Shown: positions 7,047 to 15,057 of the stretch, in pieces | Layout: every line of letters starts with the position of its first letter | Numbering within the stretch: the stretch's first letter is position 1 | Assembly (NCBI GenBank): GCA_021784555.1 | Contig: JAJYHY010000048.1 | Location: 1 to 33,130 of the forward strand | Direction: 5' to 3' | Length of the DNA stretch: 33,130 nt | Origin: a bacterium | GTDB lineage: Bacteria > Verrucomicrobiota > Verrucomicrobiia > Limisphaerales > UBA8199 | Notes under the pieces: model-generated | Database searches by the model: none | What the model was told of the DNA's origin: nothing | The model's input: the letters and a program-made list of their open reading frames with translations, nothing else | Position numbers and translations under genes: made by a program

Positions 7047-7985
7047 CTACCGGCCTGCCTGCGGGTTGAGTAGCGGCAGTACGAAGCCTCCGCGCTTGGC
7101 CAACTCGGGCCAACCGCCCGGGAAAATGCTGTTCCACGGGGGAGGCATAGTCCACTGCGGCCTGATCTCGCTTGGCCCTTGGCCCAGACTGCTTTCCGGC
7201 CCATTGCGGTTCAATTCATAGAGGAGAGCCGGCTGGCCGTCGCTGCCGGAGGGGCCCTGCAGTACCGTGAGGACGTTGGTGATAGTGCCCGCCCATGCCG
7301 TCTGAGACTGAAACCACCAATCCAGATAGGAGCACAGCAGGTCTGTGCGCTGCGGGCCGATGAGGTCGGAAATGCGGCCCACCACCTGGTTTGTGGCTGC
7401 GGCGGAATCACCCACGCCCGGGACCGTGTAGCGGACCACCACGTCGCCCTTGGGGCCTTCGCGTTGGAGATTCTGCCTGGCCCACTCAAGGAATTGGTTA
7501 TGGGTGGCGGCCAACGCGCTATCGACGCCGGCCCGTTGGTCAGGCGAGAGGGCCAGCAGAGCGCATACGGAATCGGAGAGCGTGTCGTTCTTTGCGGGCC
7601 CAGGCGGTTTCAACGCGCGGAGGTCAGACTTGCTCATGAGGATGAAATACGGCGAAAGGTTCTGAGGCAAGGCGAGGGCGGACCGAAATTCGGGCAGGAG
7701 CGAGTCTGGGATTTGGGAGAAGTTGCCTGCCAGGAGCCAGGCGGTGAGGGCTGAACTCAGGCGCGGGCCTTGGCCGGCCAGGAGTTGTTCGGCGCGCTCG
7801 CGCGAGATGGCCTGCCGAAGCACGAGTTGTTGGGTCTGCTCCTGGGCGATGGCGCGGCCGGCTTCAGTTTGCTCGACGGCGAGGACGGCGGAGGCCCTGA
7901 GCAGGGCGCGCTCCTTGGCGTGCAGCAGTCCAAAGATCAGCAGGGTCAGGATCGAAACAGTGAGGAGGGTAAGGATGCGTTTCAT
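7047..7985 (-). CDS. Membrane-anchored partner of the upstream ECF sigma factor
   Basis: A 312-aa protein starting MKRILTLLTVSILTLLIFGLL, an uncleaved signal anchor or signal peptide, followed by a helical region rich in Gln/Arg (about 25-75) and a C-terminal domain. Its start overlaps the sigma factor stop by 4 nt (ATGA), implying coupled translation. The motifs LLALSPDQRAGVDSAL and LIGPQRTDLLCSY parallel LDLSPDQKAVVESDL and LLGPDGAKLVLRPL in the tail of that sigma factor, so the two proteins share a domain. I infer a periplasmic role in sensing or in restraining the sigma factor. No enzyme motif is visible. Confidence 0.77.
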   Translation of the reverse strand: MKRILTLLTVSILTLLIFGLLHAKERALLRASAVLAVEQTEAGRAIAQEQTQQLVLRQAISRERAEQLLAGQGPRLSSALTAWLLAGNFSQIPDSLLPEFRSALALPQNLSPYFILMSKSDLRALKPPGPAKNDTLSDSVCALLALSPDQRAGVDSALAATHNQFLEWARQNLQREGPKGDVVVRYTVPGVGDSAAATNQVVGRISDLIGPQRTDLLCSYLDWWFQSQTAWAGTITNVLTVLQGPSGSDGQPALLYELNRNGPESSLGQGPSEIRPQWTMPPPWNSIFPGGWPELAKRGGFVLPLLNPQAGR

Positions 7986-9598
7986 GGCTGAGGGCGGGAG
8001 AACACGCCGTTGGTGATGCCGAGTTTCCGGAGCCAGGGCTGGAAACGTTCCATCAGAAAAGGCGGCACAGACTTTTCCGGAATCGGCCCCTCGGAATAGA
8101 CATGAAATTGCCACCCATAGGATACGGTGGGAGGGCCGGAGGGGTTGGGCTTGACCGACAGGCTGAACTCCTGCGGTTGGACAACCATGTCGTGAGCCAT
8201 GCGCTCCAGGGAGCTCCATTGGTTCTGTGAGTAGAGAGGGCGCAGCACGAGCTTGGCTCCATCGGGGCCGAGCAGGCTTACCAGGTTGGTGGTCAACTGA
8301 TCCTCGGAGATCTGCGCTTCCTGGCCCAGCGCTGGGACAGTTACGGACTCGTGGAAGGTGCCGTCGGGCGAAGCCCAGTTGGTCTCCGAGGCACTGCTGG
8401 CCGCCAGACGGTCTATGTAATCCAGATGCTCGGCCAAGTCGGATTCGACAACGGCCTTCTGGTCGGGCGACAAGTCCAGCGCTTCCTGAACCCACTCCGC
8501 CAAATGACCCTTGGGGCCAAAGGCCTGATCGTTGAGGTGGACGTTTTTGAAGGCCCACCTCGGGACGCGAACGAAGGGAAGGTCATCGGGCCAGGAGTCG
8601 GCGGGGGCGCTGAGGAGTCCCAGGATGCGACGCCTAAGACCGGCGAGGGCGTGGGCGGCTGCCCGGCTGCGCTGAATGTCCGGGGTCGGCGGCGCGGCCA
8701 GGGCGGCTTGGAAGCGGGCGGATTCAGCGCGCAACCGCTGAGTCTGGGCGGCGCTGTCTCCCTGGCGTCCACGTGCGACGGCGACTGAGGATTCCAGGGC
8801 CGTCGCCTTGGTTTGAGCCGCATGAGTTTTAGTCCATTGCCAGGTGATCGGCGTGGCGGCCAGGGCCAGGCACAAGCCCACGGTCCGAACCCTGGTCAAT
8901 CCAGCCAGACGGGTCAACAGAAGGCCCAGGCCCGTCGCTGCCGCAGGCGCAGGCGAAGCGGCGATAATGGAGTCGAGCAGCGCGGCCGGGGCTGAGGTGG
9001 TCGCTTGTTCAAGCACAGCGGCAACCGCGGCGGCGGTTGTCGCGGTCCTAAAGCCGCGCCGTTGGAAAAACAGGGATATGCGGTGCAAGGCGGCGGCCAC
9101 CCGCTTCTGGGCAGCGTCCTCGCCGACTCCAAGCGAGGCTCCGACCTCGCGCAAGGAGCGGCTCTCGATATAACGCAGCAGCAGAGCGGCGCGGTCTCTT
9201 TCGCTCAGCGACAGCAGGGCCTCGTCCAGGAGCGGGACGAGGGCTCGCAGGGCGGGTTGTTCGTCCGGAGTTTTCATGGTGGTCCCGAGTTGGGCGGCGG
9301 CTTGTTCGCGACGGCGGCGCCGGGATTCTCCACGCGTCCACTGCTTGCACTTGAGGATCGTTACCCGATGCAGCCAGGCGGGGAGCGAATCGTCCGGGGC
9401 GAACTGCCAGGCGCTTCGGGCCAACGCCAAAAAGGCGTCCTGGGCGATTTCCTCCGCGGCGGCGGTGTCGCGCAGCCTGCGCGCCGCCGTCCCATAAACC
9501 AAGCCCAGATGACGCTGAACCAAACCGGCGAAGGAGGCCTGGTGACCCTGGCGGACAAACTTCCGCAGCAGCTCGATATCGTGCTCAGCCGTATTCAT
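7982..9598 (-). CDS. ECF sigma factor with fused transmembrane sensor tail
   Basis: A 538-aa protein. Residues 1-90 are sigma region 2 (ASFAGLVQRHLGLVYGTAAR; EEIAQDAFLALA; LPAWLHRVT) and about 125-180 are region 4 (LSERDRAALLLRYIESRS; helix-turn-helix LREVGASLGVGEDAAQKRV). After a linker of the type seen in long verrucomicrobial and planctomycetal ECF factors (TTAAAVAAVLEQATTSAPA) one membrane segment lies at about 237-255. The remaining 280 residues should be outside the cytoplasm, with an LSPDQ motif near 374. Such tails are thought to regulate the sigma domain directly in place of a separate anti-sigma factor. The gene is coupled to the next one (4-nt overlap), which carries a related domain. 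Confidence 0.9.
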   Translation of the reverse strand: MNTAEHDIELLRKFVRQGHQASFAGLVQRHLGLVYGTAARRLRDTAAAEEIAQDAFLALARSAWQFAPDDSLPAWLHRVTILKCKQWTRGESRRRRREQAAAQLGTTMKTPDEQPALRALVPLLDEALLSLSERDRAALLLRYIESRSLREVGASLGVGEDAAQKRVAAALHRISLFFQRRGFRTATTAAAVAAVLEQATTSAPAALLDSIIAASPAPAAATGLGLLLTRLAGLTRVRTVGLCLALAATPITWQWTKTHAAQTKATALESSVAVARGRQGDSAAQTQRLRAESARFQAALAAPPTPDIQRSRAAAHALAGLRRRILGLLSAPADSWPDDLPFVRVPRWAFKNVHLNDQAFGPKGHLAEWVQEALDLSPDQKAVVESDLAEHLDYIDRLAASSASETNWASPDGTFHESVTVPALGQEAQISEDQLTTNLVSLLGPDGAKLVLRPLYSQNQWSSLERMAHDMVVQPQEFSLSVKPNPSGPPTVSYGWQFHVYSEGPIPEKSVPPFLMERFQPWLRKLGITNGVFSRPQP

Positions 9599-10081
9599 GC
9601 TTTAACCATAAGTTGCCGCCCAAGAGCGGAATCCGAAAAGAAAAAGCTGAGTTTGCTAAATATCGCTCGCACCGGCGGCCATCCGACGACGGAAGTTCCT
9701 TCGTGGAGGTTCGCCGACAGCGGACGCGACTTGCGCGCCAGGTTAGCAGCAATGTTCGGAACCACGTCGCGCGAGATCGGGTGAATCCAGACTTGCCAAA
9801 AGCCGGGAGCACCGCCATCGTCCGAATATGGCAAGTCTGAACCACGACCGTACGGCCAACCAGGAGGCCTACAGACGCTCAAGGGTGAGCCTGGCGTCTA
9901 TGTACGGCTTTGGCCGGTATATCGCTTTCTGTGGCGGCAAGGTGGCGGCTGACTCAGGCACGTTCGACGGCCTGCTCCAACGTCTGGCTGGCATGGGAGA
10001 AAACCCTTCCAACGCCCTCATTGTTCAGGCGGGCGCCAACTACCCCGAGAAGGTCGTCATTTTCCTCGTCCAGTGCCCCTC
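9599..10081 (+). other. Stretch without a supported gene
   Basis: This 483-nt gap upstream of the sigma factor gene holds the 11-bp inverted repeat described separately. A plus-strand frame open from 9828 to 10085 runs into the retropepsin-like gene, but its product matches nothing I know and lacks a ribosome binding site. Confidence 0.4.
9788..9839. repeat. 11-bp perfect inverted repeat, 30-nt loop
   Basis: CAGACTTGCCA (9788-9798) and TGGCAAGTCTG (9829-9839) are exact reverse complements. No T-run follows either arm, so it is not a standard terminator. It lies between the sigma factor gene and a decayed region and may be a mobile-element end or a regulatory hairpin. Confidence 0.6.
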
Positions 10082-10558
10082 ATGAAGGCGATTTCCGAGC
10101 AGCGCAATCCATACAAAGGCAGCCCGGAACGCTCCTGGGTGAGGCTTCGGCTGGAGGCGCCCGACGCCTCGATCGTTGAATTGGATCTGCTCGCGGACAC
10201 CGGCAGCCCTTGCGCGGTCATTATTGGCGGTCAGAGTATGCTTCGACTCAAGGTGGCAGACGCCCCCGACGTATCCACGAACTTCGGATTGCTGCAAGGC
10301 GGCTGGTTGCGAGTGGCAATGCCCGAGCTGGGCCTGGTCTGTCCGGTCGTGGGCTATGGCGGCGAGATTCGGGCCTTTGAAGTTGTTGCAGTGGAAACAG
10401 GCGAAAGCAAGATTCTCAGCGACGGTCGGGCCGCCGTGTGACTGCGCGATAATATGATCAAATTGAAATGGCGTGCTAGCCAGCGACTCGGGCAGCAGGC
10501 AATACTCGCAACGAAACCTGGCGCGTCGGCGAACGAGTTCCTGCAGTGCGGCATCCAT
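10040..10558 (-). pseudogene. HNH endonuclease, 3' end lost
   Basis: Residues 1-68 are a clear HNH nuclease N-terminus: MDAALQELVRRRARFRCEYC, zinc pair C17/C20, catalytic-type DHI with D34-H35, AQSHGGPT, and the second zinc pair in CFHCNNFKG (C54, C57). Relatives continue with about 60 more residues (the 'PLFHPR ... W' part). Here, after GPNLAAI (about position 10355), the frame runs antisense through the retropepsin-like gene and has no family character. The start codon lies 2 nt after the stop of the 93-aa gene at 10561-10842, a common gene pair in related bacteria. The nuclease is therefore probably inactive. Confidence 0.72.
10082..10441 (+). pseudogene. Retropepsin-like aspartyl protease, 3' end replaced
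   Basis: The 119-aa frame starts MKAISEQRNPYKGSPERSWV and carries DLLADTGSP with the catalytic-type Asp-Thr-Gly at residues 39-41. It continues in family style to about residue 92 (LQGGWLRVAMPELGLVCPVVGYG). Members of this small clan-AA family normally go on with a further 40 or so residues that include a GLPLLRL-type second motif. Here the last 27 residues are instead antisense to the conserved 5' part of the HNH gene on the other strand. I read this as a truncation at about 10355-10360. A functional short form is possible but unlikely. Confidence 0.6.
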
Positions 10559-10560
10559 CC

Positions 10561-10842
10561 TCAGCCGTCGAGAGGGGACAAATCGAGACAGAGGCGAGCT
10601 TTGGATTTGAGCAAGTCAATGAACCATCCGAGCTGCATGTAGTTTGCCAACTCGCTTTCCTCCTCTGGGAGAAGGGCGCCCACACGAGCCCGGGCGGCAA
10701 GCTCGTTCATGCGCGCACGGTCCGCTTCCACAAACTGAAGCTTGAGGAAATACCTGGCTGCATCGGACGGCAGGTCGGCTTGGTCGGGCTTAATCGTTCG
10801 TTCCCACACTGAGACAAAACTCTCACCAATCACCATGTCCAT
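10561..10842 (-). CDS. Small conserved hypothetical protein paired with HNH gene
   Basis: A 93-aa, mostly helical, charged protein starting MDMVIGESFVSVWERTIKPD, with LANYMQLGWFIDLLKSKARL near the C-terminus. Proteins with this ending commonly sit directly before an HNH endonuclease gene, as here (2-nt gap). No function is known to me; a role as the nuclease's partner is inferred from the pairing. A 14-codon relic of a second copy lies at 2983-3024. Confidence 0.7.
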   Translation of the reverse strand: MDMVIGESFVSVWERTIKPDQADLPSDAARYFLKLQFVEADRARMNELAARARVGALLPEEESELANYMQLGWFIDLLKSKARLCLDLSPLDG

Positions 10843-10879
10843 ATCCTACCTCGTCGCATCCCCGACGGCAACAGGGTAG

Positions 10880-11188
10880 TCACTGTTCGGGATCGGCGGC
10901 TTGAATTGGCCGTTTGGCGGCTATGTCCAATGCTGAACGGAGCGCCGGCGCATGCCGCTTTTCGTATTCTTCGCGGAAACTCTCCAGGAGCGGCATCTCG
11001 TTCCTATCCTTTTGGCGGCCGCTGGCCTTTTTGCTGGCGATGATGTCCCGCAGGTTGGCGATAGGGAAAACACCCACAGTGTCATGGAACACCCGCGCCA
11101 AGTCTTCAGCCAGATTGACCTGAAAGGGCGGCCTCACCTCGTCGCCGGCCTGAAGCCGAGGTATTCCGGCAGGTTTTCGGCGCACCAT
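10880..11188 (-). pseudogene. C-terminal remnant of a nucleotidyltransferase-like protein
   Basis: The last 65 or so residues (VFPIANLRDIIASKKASGRQKDRNEMPLLESF) match the end of small MNT/DUF6036-type nucleotidyltransferases, where an 'L..L...K.ASGR.KD' segment closes the domain. The GS(x)9D catalytic part that should precede it is absent; the upstream codons overlap another small gene instead. I therefore call it a 3' fragment. It could also be a short C-terminal-only protein with its own GTG or ATG start. Confidence 0.5.
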
Positions 11189-11355
11189 CGCCGATATTCA
11201 GCCATCGTGCCGAAAGAACGCCACGGTGCATCATCCAACACCGGCTTATAGACATAGTTGAACCCGTACCGAAGCCGCCAAGCCATCGGCCGATCCATTT
11301 GCCGCCGGCATTGGTCGCGCCATTGCTCGTCCGCTTCGGTGTCGGTTAATCTCAT
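11134..11355 (-). CDS. Small conserved hypothetical protein
   Basis: A 73-aa acidic/aromatic protein starting MRLTDTEADEQWRDQCRRQM, with GFNYVYKPVLDDAPW and a closing TMAEYRRWCAENLPEYLGF. This kind of ORF is often found just before small nucleotidyltransferase genes, and here its 3' end overlaps the nucleotidyltransferase remnant by 55 nt. That overlap is longer than normal for an operon and probably marks the deletion that removed the enzyme's N-terminal part. Function unknown. Confidence 0.6.
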   Translation of the reverse strand: MRLTDTEADEQWRDQCRRQMDRPMAWRLRYGFNYVYKPVLDDAPWRSFGTMAEYRRWCAENLPEYLGFRPATR

Positions 11356-11492
11356 GCTTCACATATACCGCCGCAGGCGCGGGTTTTCAAGACCGTCTGT
11401 CTCCGGCTTGACATTTTTTTTGCGGGATTTGACTCTCGGTAAGCGTGTTGTGGGTGAGAGTTATGAAACGATATGCTGCAAACCGCTCTTGT

Positions 11493-12377
11493 ATGAAAAC
11501 GATTCTCTACCCCGTCCCGTTGGCCTCCGTGCTCTGTGCCGCCTCCCTGGGCCTGCTGTCCAGCCCGCTCTTGGGACAGCAGACACCTTCCGCCTCGGCA
11601 GCGCCGCAAACCTCAACCGCAGCCACCACCTCCGCTGGCTACACCCTGGACATCTCCAACGGCCAGTTTCATACCGAAGGCAAGACCGTGCCCGCAACGA
11701 TGGGCACGCTGGCTGATGTACTGCGCAACTTGTATCCCAAGGCGAATATTGTCCTGGCGCCTGGCGTTCAAGATATACAAATTGGGGATCTTAAGCTCCG
11801 CGCAAGCACTTTGGGGGTGGCGCTGGAAGGACTGCGCGTTGCTTCCGGCGACGCGTTCACGTGGAGAGAGCAAGGGTTTGCCCCGGCGATAGACCAGACC
11901 ACAGGCCAGCCGATGGCAATAGACCAGACCACAGGACTTCCAATCAAAACGACCGCGCTATACACGCTGACACCGGCAGCCCCTCGCCAAGAGCGCGGGC
12001 TGGCAGTCTTCAACATGCGCGGCTATTTTTCACAAGCCGGGGCGCTGGGCGATAAGCAGGAGGACAAGAGGTACAAGTTGCTCCAGGGAGCTAACACCAT
12101 TGTGAGCGAGGCGTTTCGCCAACTGTATGGCAGTCGGCCACAGCTAGACCAGCCCGGGTTCAGCTATTACGACGACGCCAGTCTCTCGATAGTGACCGGA
12201 CCGCCGGAGGCGCTCGATGTGGCTCGGAAGGTCCTGCTGGCCCTACCGGGGGTTACAACCACCCGAACCATCGAAACCTCGCCCCAAAACGGAATCCCGG
12301 TGCCGAGCTTCGTGCGACCTTACGGAACAAGTTCCAAACAGCCGCAGCCCGCGCCTGGCTTCAATGCAAATCCCTGA
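11493..12377 (+). CDS. Exported STN/secretin-N-like protein
   Basis: A 294-aa protein with a signal peptide (MKTILYPVPLASVLCAASLG...SSPLLGQQ). Residues about 45-130 (TVPATMGTLADVLRNLYPKA; VALEGLRVASGDAFTW) resemble the short STN domain of secretins and TonB receptors, and the C-terminal SIVTGPPEALDVARKVLLAL resembles a secretin N-domain strand-helix unit. No pore domain follows, so it is a periplasmic domain protein, not a secretin. A 10-residue tandem duplication (AIDQTTGQPM / AIDQTTGLPI, DNA period 30 bp at 11889-11935) lies mid-protein. An ATG at 11463 would add 10 residues. The sigma factor gene starts 48 nt downstream, suggesting one operon. Confidence 0.72.
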   Translation: MKTILYPVPLASVLCAASLGLLSSPLLGQQTPSASAAPQTSTAATTSAGYTLDISNGQFHTEGKTVPATMGTLADVLRNLYPKANIVLAPGVQDIQIGDLKLRASTLGVALEGLRVASGDAFTWREQGFAPAIDQTTGQPMAIDQTTGLPIKTTALYTLTPAAPRQERGLAVFNMRGYFSQAGALGDKQEDKRYKLLQGANTIVSEAFRQLYGSRPQLDQPGFSYYDDASLSIVTGPPEALDVARKVLLALPGVTTTRTIETSPQNGIPVPSFVRPYGTSSKQPQPAPGFNANP

Positions 12378-12425
12378 CCGGTGCCATCCATAGCCGCCCA
12401 TCCCGTGCCGAACCTTGGGCTGACA

Positions 12426-13007
12426 ATGCCCTCCGAATCGCTCTCCACCGGCAATTCGCCGGAGGACGTATCCGGGCTCACGCGCAAGCTGGCCGCGGGG
12501 GATGAGGCGGCTTTTACCGAATTCCATGGTCGGTACTTCGCGCGGCTCTACCAATTCCTTCTGGTGGTCGCGCGCGGGAACGAGGATGAAGCCCAGGAAG
12601 CCCTGCAACAAACGTTGCTCCGCGTGCTGCGGTACGCCCGGCCCTTCGACACCGAGGAGGCGTTTTGGGGCTGGCTTAAGGTGCTGGCCCGCAGCGCCGC
12701 GCGCGACGCCGGCCGCAAACAGCGGCGGTATTTCGCCCTGCTCCAGGCCTTCGCGGCGCGCGAACCGCCGGGCGAGTCAGCCCAGGCTCCCGTGGAGGAA
12801 AGCCGGCTGCGGTCGGTTCTGGCGGAGGTCATGGAGGAACTGAGCGCCCAGGACGCCCGGTTGGTCAGCGCCAAGTACATTGAGGGCGCCACTATTAGAG
12901 AATTGGCTTCTGCCGGCGGCACAACGGAAAAGGCGGTCGAGTCCCGGTTGCTCCGCCTCCGGCGCGAACTCCGGGAACGTATCATTCGAAAGCTCCACAC
13001 GCTATGA
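12426..13007 (+). CDS. ECF-type sigma-70 factor
   Basis: A 193-aa protein of standard ECF length. Region 2 covers about residues 25-95 (DEAAFTEFHGRYFARLYQFL; DEAQEALQQTLLRVLRY; FWGWLKVLARSAARD) and region 4 about 135-185 (LSAQDARLVSAKYIEGATIRELA; EKAVESRLLRLRREL). It directs RNA polymerase to a specific promoter set. The stop overlaps the next gene's ATG by 4 nt, and that gene encodes a one-pass membrane protein, the usual layout for a sigma factor and its anti-sigma partner. A GTG at 12381 would add 15 residues; the ATG at 12426 fits the family better. Confidence 0.92.
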   Translation: MPSESLSTGNSPEDVSGLTRKLAAGDEAAFTEFHGRYFARLYQFLLVVARGNEDEAQEALQQTLLRVLRYARPFDTEEAFWGWLKVLARSAARDAGRKQRRYFALLQAFAAREPPGESAQAPVEESRLRSVLAEVMEELSAQDARLVSAKYIEGATIRELASAGGTTEKAVESRLLRLRRELRERIIRKLHTL

Positions 13008-13468
13008 CACCTTACGAACAAGATAAGCTGTTGGGAGAATTGCTTGCCGGGGACGAAGCCGAGGCCTTTCGGCAATCCTCGCTAAGCAATGCCCTGCATT
13101 CGATTCGCCGGCGAAGGGCGCGGAAACGGGTGCTGGTCGTTTCCGCGATCACCTGTCTGCCTCTGCTGGTCGCCCTCTGCGTCCTTTTCCGGCGCCCTCC
13201 CGGCCTCTCAATGGCCTCGCGACCGCCTCTTGACCGGCAACCCGCGCCCCATGCCGTCACCCCAGCCCCGGCCGCGGCCCCTCTTCCCACGCTCCAGATT
13301 ATCAACGAAAAACAGTTGTTCGCCCTCTTTCCGAATCGCTCGATCGCGCTCATAGGAAAACCCGGTCACCAGGAATTTGTCTTTCTGGACGACGGCAAAG
13401 CCAACTCCCCCACTCCACCCAAACCCGCTCCGGCCTTGCCCTCCGGTAGCGAGCGCCCTGGGAATTGA
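13004..13468 (+). CDS. Single-pass membrane protein, probable anti-sigma partner
   Basis: A 154-aa protein with a cytosolic N-terminal part (MTPYEQDKLLGELLAGDEAE), a basic patch RRRRARKR, one membrane helix at about 42-62 (VLVVSAITCLPLLVALCVLF) and a Pro/Ala-rich periplasmic tail. The start overlaps the sigma factor stop by 4 nt. Position and topology suggest an anti-sigma factor, though no zinc-binding HxxxCxxC motif is present. A second, broken copy of residues about 36-108 lies at 16942-17153. Confidence 0.82.
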   Translation: MTPYEQDKLLGELLAGDEAEAFRQSSLSNALHSIRRRRARKRVLVVSAITCLPLLVALCVLFRRPPGLSMASRPPLDRQPAPHAVTPAPAAAPLPTLQIINEKQLFALFPNRSIALIGKPGHQEFVFLDDGKANSPTPPKPAPALPSGSERPGN

Positions 13469-13557
13469 GCGAGGGCGCCAGCGGAAAACCAGCCCGCCAA
13501 ATAGAAACCGGATGATCGCGATGGTCTTTAGCCGCAAGAAAGCCCCGCGCAGTCGCA

Positions 13558-14772
13558 TTACCTGGTTTGCCCGGCCGCGGGCTGGTTGGCGGAGGCGGCG
13601 CTGGAAGAGTACGGCGGAGCGGTGGCGTTGAGCTGTTTGAGCACGGCATCGGTCAGGTCGTTCAGAGGGTCGTTGACGTAGGGCAGAACGGGAGTCCGGT
13701 CGGGGCTCACCGCCGCCGAATTGAAGACCATGCAATAACCGCCGGCCTCCGCCTTGGCTTTGACCACCGCCTCGATTTCCTTGAGGGTGCTGTCCCATAC
13801 GAGATTCAGTTGTTCGTCCGCCTGGGCCTGGGATCGGCGATTGTATTCATCCAGGGTGTCCTTGGTGGCCATGAGGTCCTTGAGCTTGGACTCAGCTTCT
13901 TTCTTGCGGCGGTCGCGTTCCTGTTCCGAGACGGCCTGGTCGTTGGCTCTATCGAGGAGCCTTTGGTACTCGTCCGTGCTCTTCTTGTAGTCATTGTACA
14001 TGCTTTCGAGGTGCTTCTGTCGGTCGGCAAAGCTCGCCTTCGTGGCGGCATCGGCTTGTTGCCATTTCCAGTACTGGGCGAAGGTCCTTCGCAGATCGAG
14101 CGTCCCGATGCGGGTCAGGGGCCGGGCGGGGCCGGAGTTGGATTGCCCGCTGTCCTGCCGGTTAGTGGAAGGGCCGGCGCCGCTGGTGAAATCCGGCGGC
14201 GCGGTGGAATTGAGCTGCTCCAGCGTGGCGCGGGTGAGGTCGTTGGGCCCGTTGTTCACATAGAGGACAACCGGCGCCCGGGTGCCGTCGAGCGCGGACC
14301 GGTCAATGAGGAGGCTGTAGTTGCCGGCGGAGGCGTTGGCTTTGGCAGTGGTGAAGATTTGGTCCAGAATGCTCTGCCGCATGCGGGTCATTTGCTCCTC
14401 CATGGCATCGTGTGATTGTTTGTAGGAGAGCCGGAGGGTGCTCTCGGATTCGCCGATCTCTTTCTGCATCGCAGCGGCTTGCTCCTGGCGCCGGGCGCGT
14501 TCCTGTGCGGAGACGGCCTGGTCGTTGGCGGCATCGAGGAGCTTCTGACCGTTGCCGAGCAGCTTCTTGTATTTGGCGAACATACCGCTGAACTGCTTCA
14601 TTTTGTCCGCCCATTGGGTGTGGACGGCGGCGTCGCCCTGGGTGCGTTTCCAATACTTAATCCAGAGCGTGGAGACATCCACGACCGCGATGCGGGTCTG
14701 CGCTTGGGCGGCGGCGGTGAAGAGGCAGAGAAGGAGCAGGCCGAGAAATGCGTTGTGCTTGAGTGTTCTCAT
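13558..14772 (-). CDS. Tandem Skp/OmpH-family periplasmic chaperone-like protein
   Basis: A 404-aa protein with a signal peptide (MRTLKHNAFLGLLLLCLFTAAAQAQ). Two full OmpH/Skp units follow in a row, at about 27-192 (RIAVVDVSTLWIKYWKRTQG ... YVNNGPNDLTRATLEQLNST) and about 222-385 (RIGTLDLRRTFAQYWKWQQA ... YVNDPLNDLTDAVLKQLNAT). Each has the beta strand, a long charged coiled coil with DRANDQAVSEQERDRR-type text, and the closing 'D(L)T..(V)L.QLN' helix. Ordinary Skp has one unit and works as a trimer that carries unfolded outer-membrane proteins. The frame stays open upstream to 15303 through transposase debris, so automatic calls may give a false 581-aa chimera; the signal peptide sets the start at 14772. 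Confidence 0.87.
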   Translation of the reverse strand: MRTLKHNAFLGLLLLCLFTAAAQAQTRIAVVDVSTLWIKYWKRTQGDAAVHTQWADKMKQFSGMFAKYKKLLGNGQKLLDAANDQAVSAQERARRQEQAAAMQKEIGESESTLRLSYKQSHDAMEEQMTRMRQSILDQIFTTAKANASAGNYSLLIDRSALDGTRAPVVLYVNNGPNDLTRATLEQLNSTAPPDFTSGAGPSTNRQDSGQSNSGPARPLTRIGTLDLRRTFAQYWKWQQADAATKASFADRQKHLESMYNDYKKSTDEYQRLLDRANDQAVSEQERDRRKKEAESKLKDLMATKDTLDEYNRRSQAQADEQLNLVWDSTLKEIEAVVKAKAEAGGYCMVFNSAAVSPDRTPVLPYVNDPLNDLTDAVLKQLNATAPPYSSSAASANQPAAGQTR

Positions 14773-14790
14773 AAAGGTTAACGAGCCCGT

Positions 14791-14862
14791 CTGGCGCCGC
14801 TCACCGCGACTCACGGCGTGGTAGATCGCTCCGGGGTATTGGATGCGCAGCTTGCGAGCCAC
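14791..14862 (-). pseudogene. N-terminal remnant of a RAYT transposase
   Basis: From a GTG at 14862 the minus strand reads (V)ARKLRIQYPGAIYHAVSRG followed by ERRQ, the invariant start of REP-associated tyrosine (Y1/HUH) transposases of the IS200 group. The fragment breaks off before the HUH and catalytic Tyr motifs and runs in frame into the Skp-like gene. Confidence 0.72.
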
Positions 14863-15057
14863 AGCCCCATTGAGCCAGACCGCCAAGGGGCTGTAAAGGA
14901 AATATGGAGGCTGTGGAACTGGCCCAGGCGAACCCAAAGTCAGAAGTTGGCTTGAGAGCGTTGGAGTGGGTGCTAAAGCCGAGCCGCGCCTATTACCTTC
15001 CTGCGGCTTCTGACACAGGGGTAGTTGTTGTTGGACAGGGGGCGCAAGTGCCCGCGT

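Noticed and set aside
11401..11440. TTGACA and TTGACT motifs upstream of the STN-like gene as a promoter
   Set aside because: No acceptable -10 at 16-18 bp from either one.
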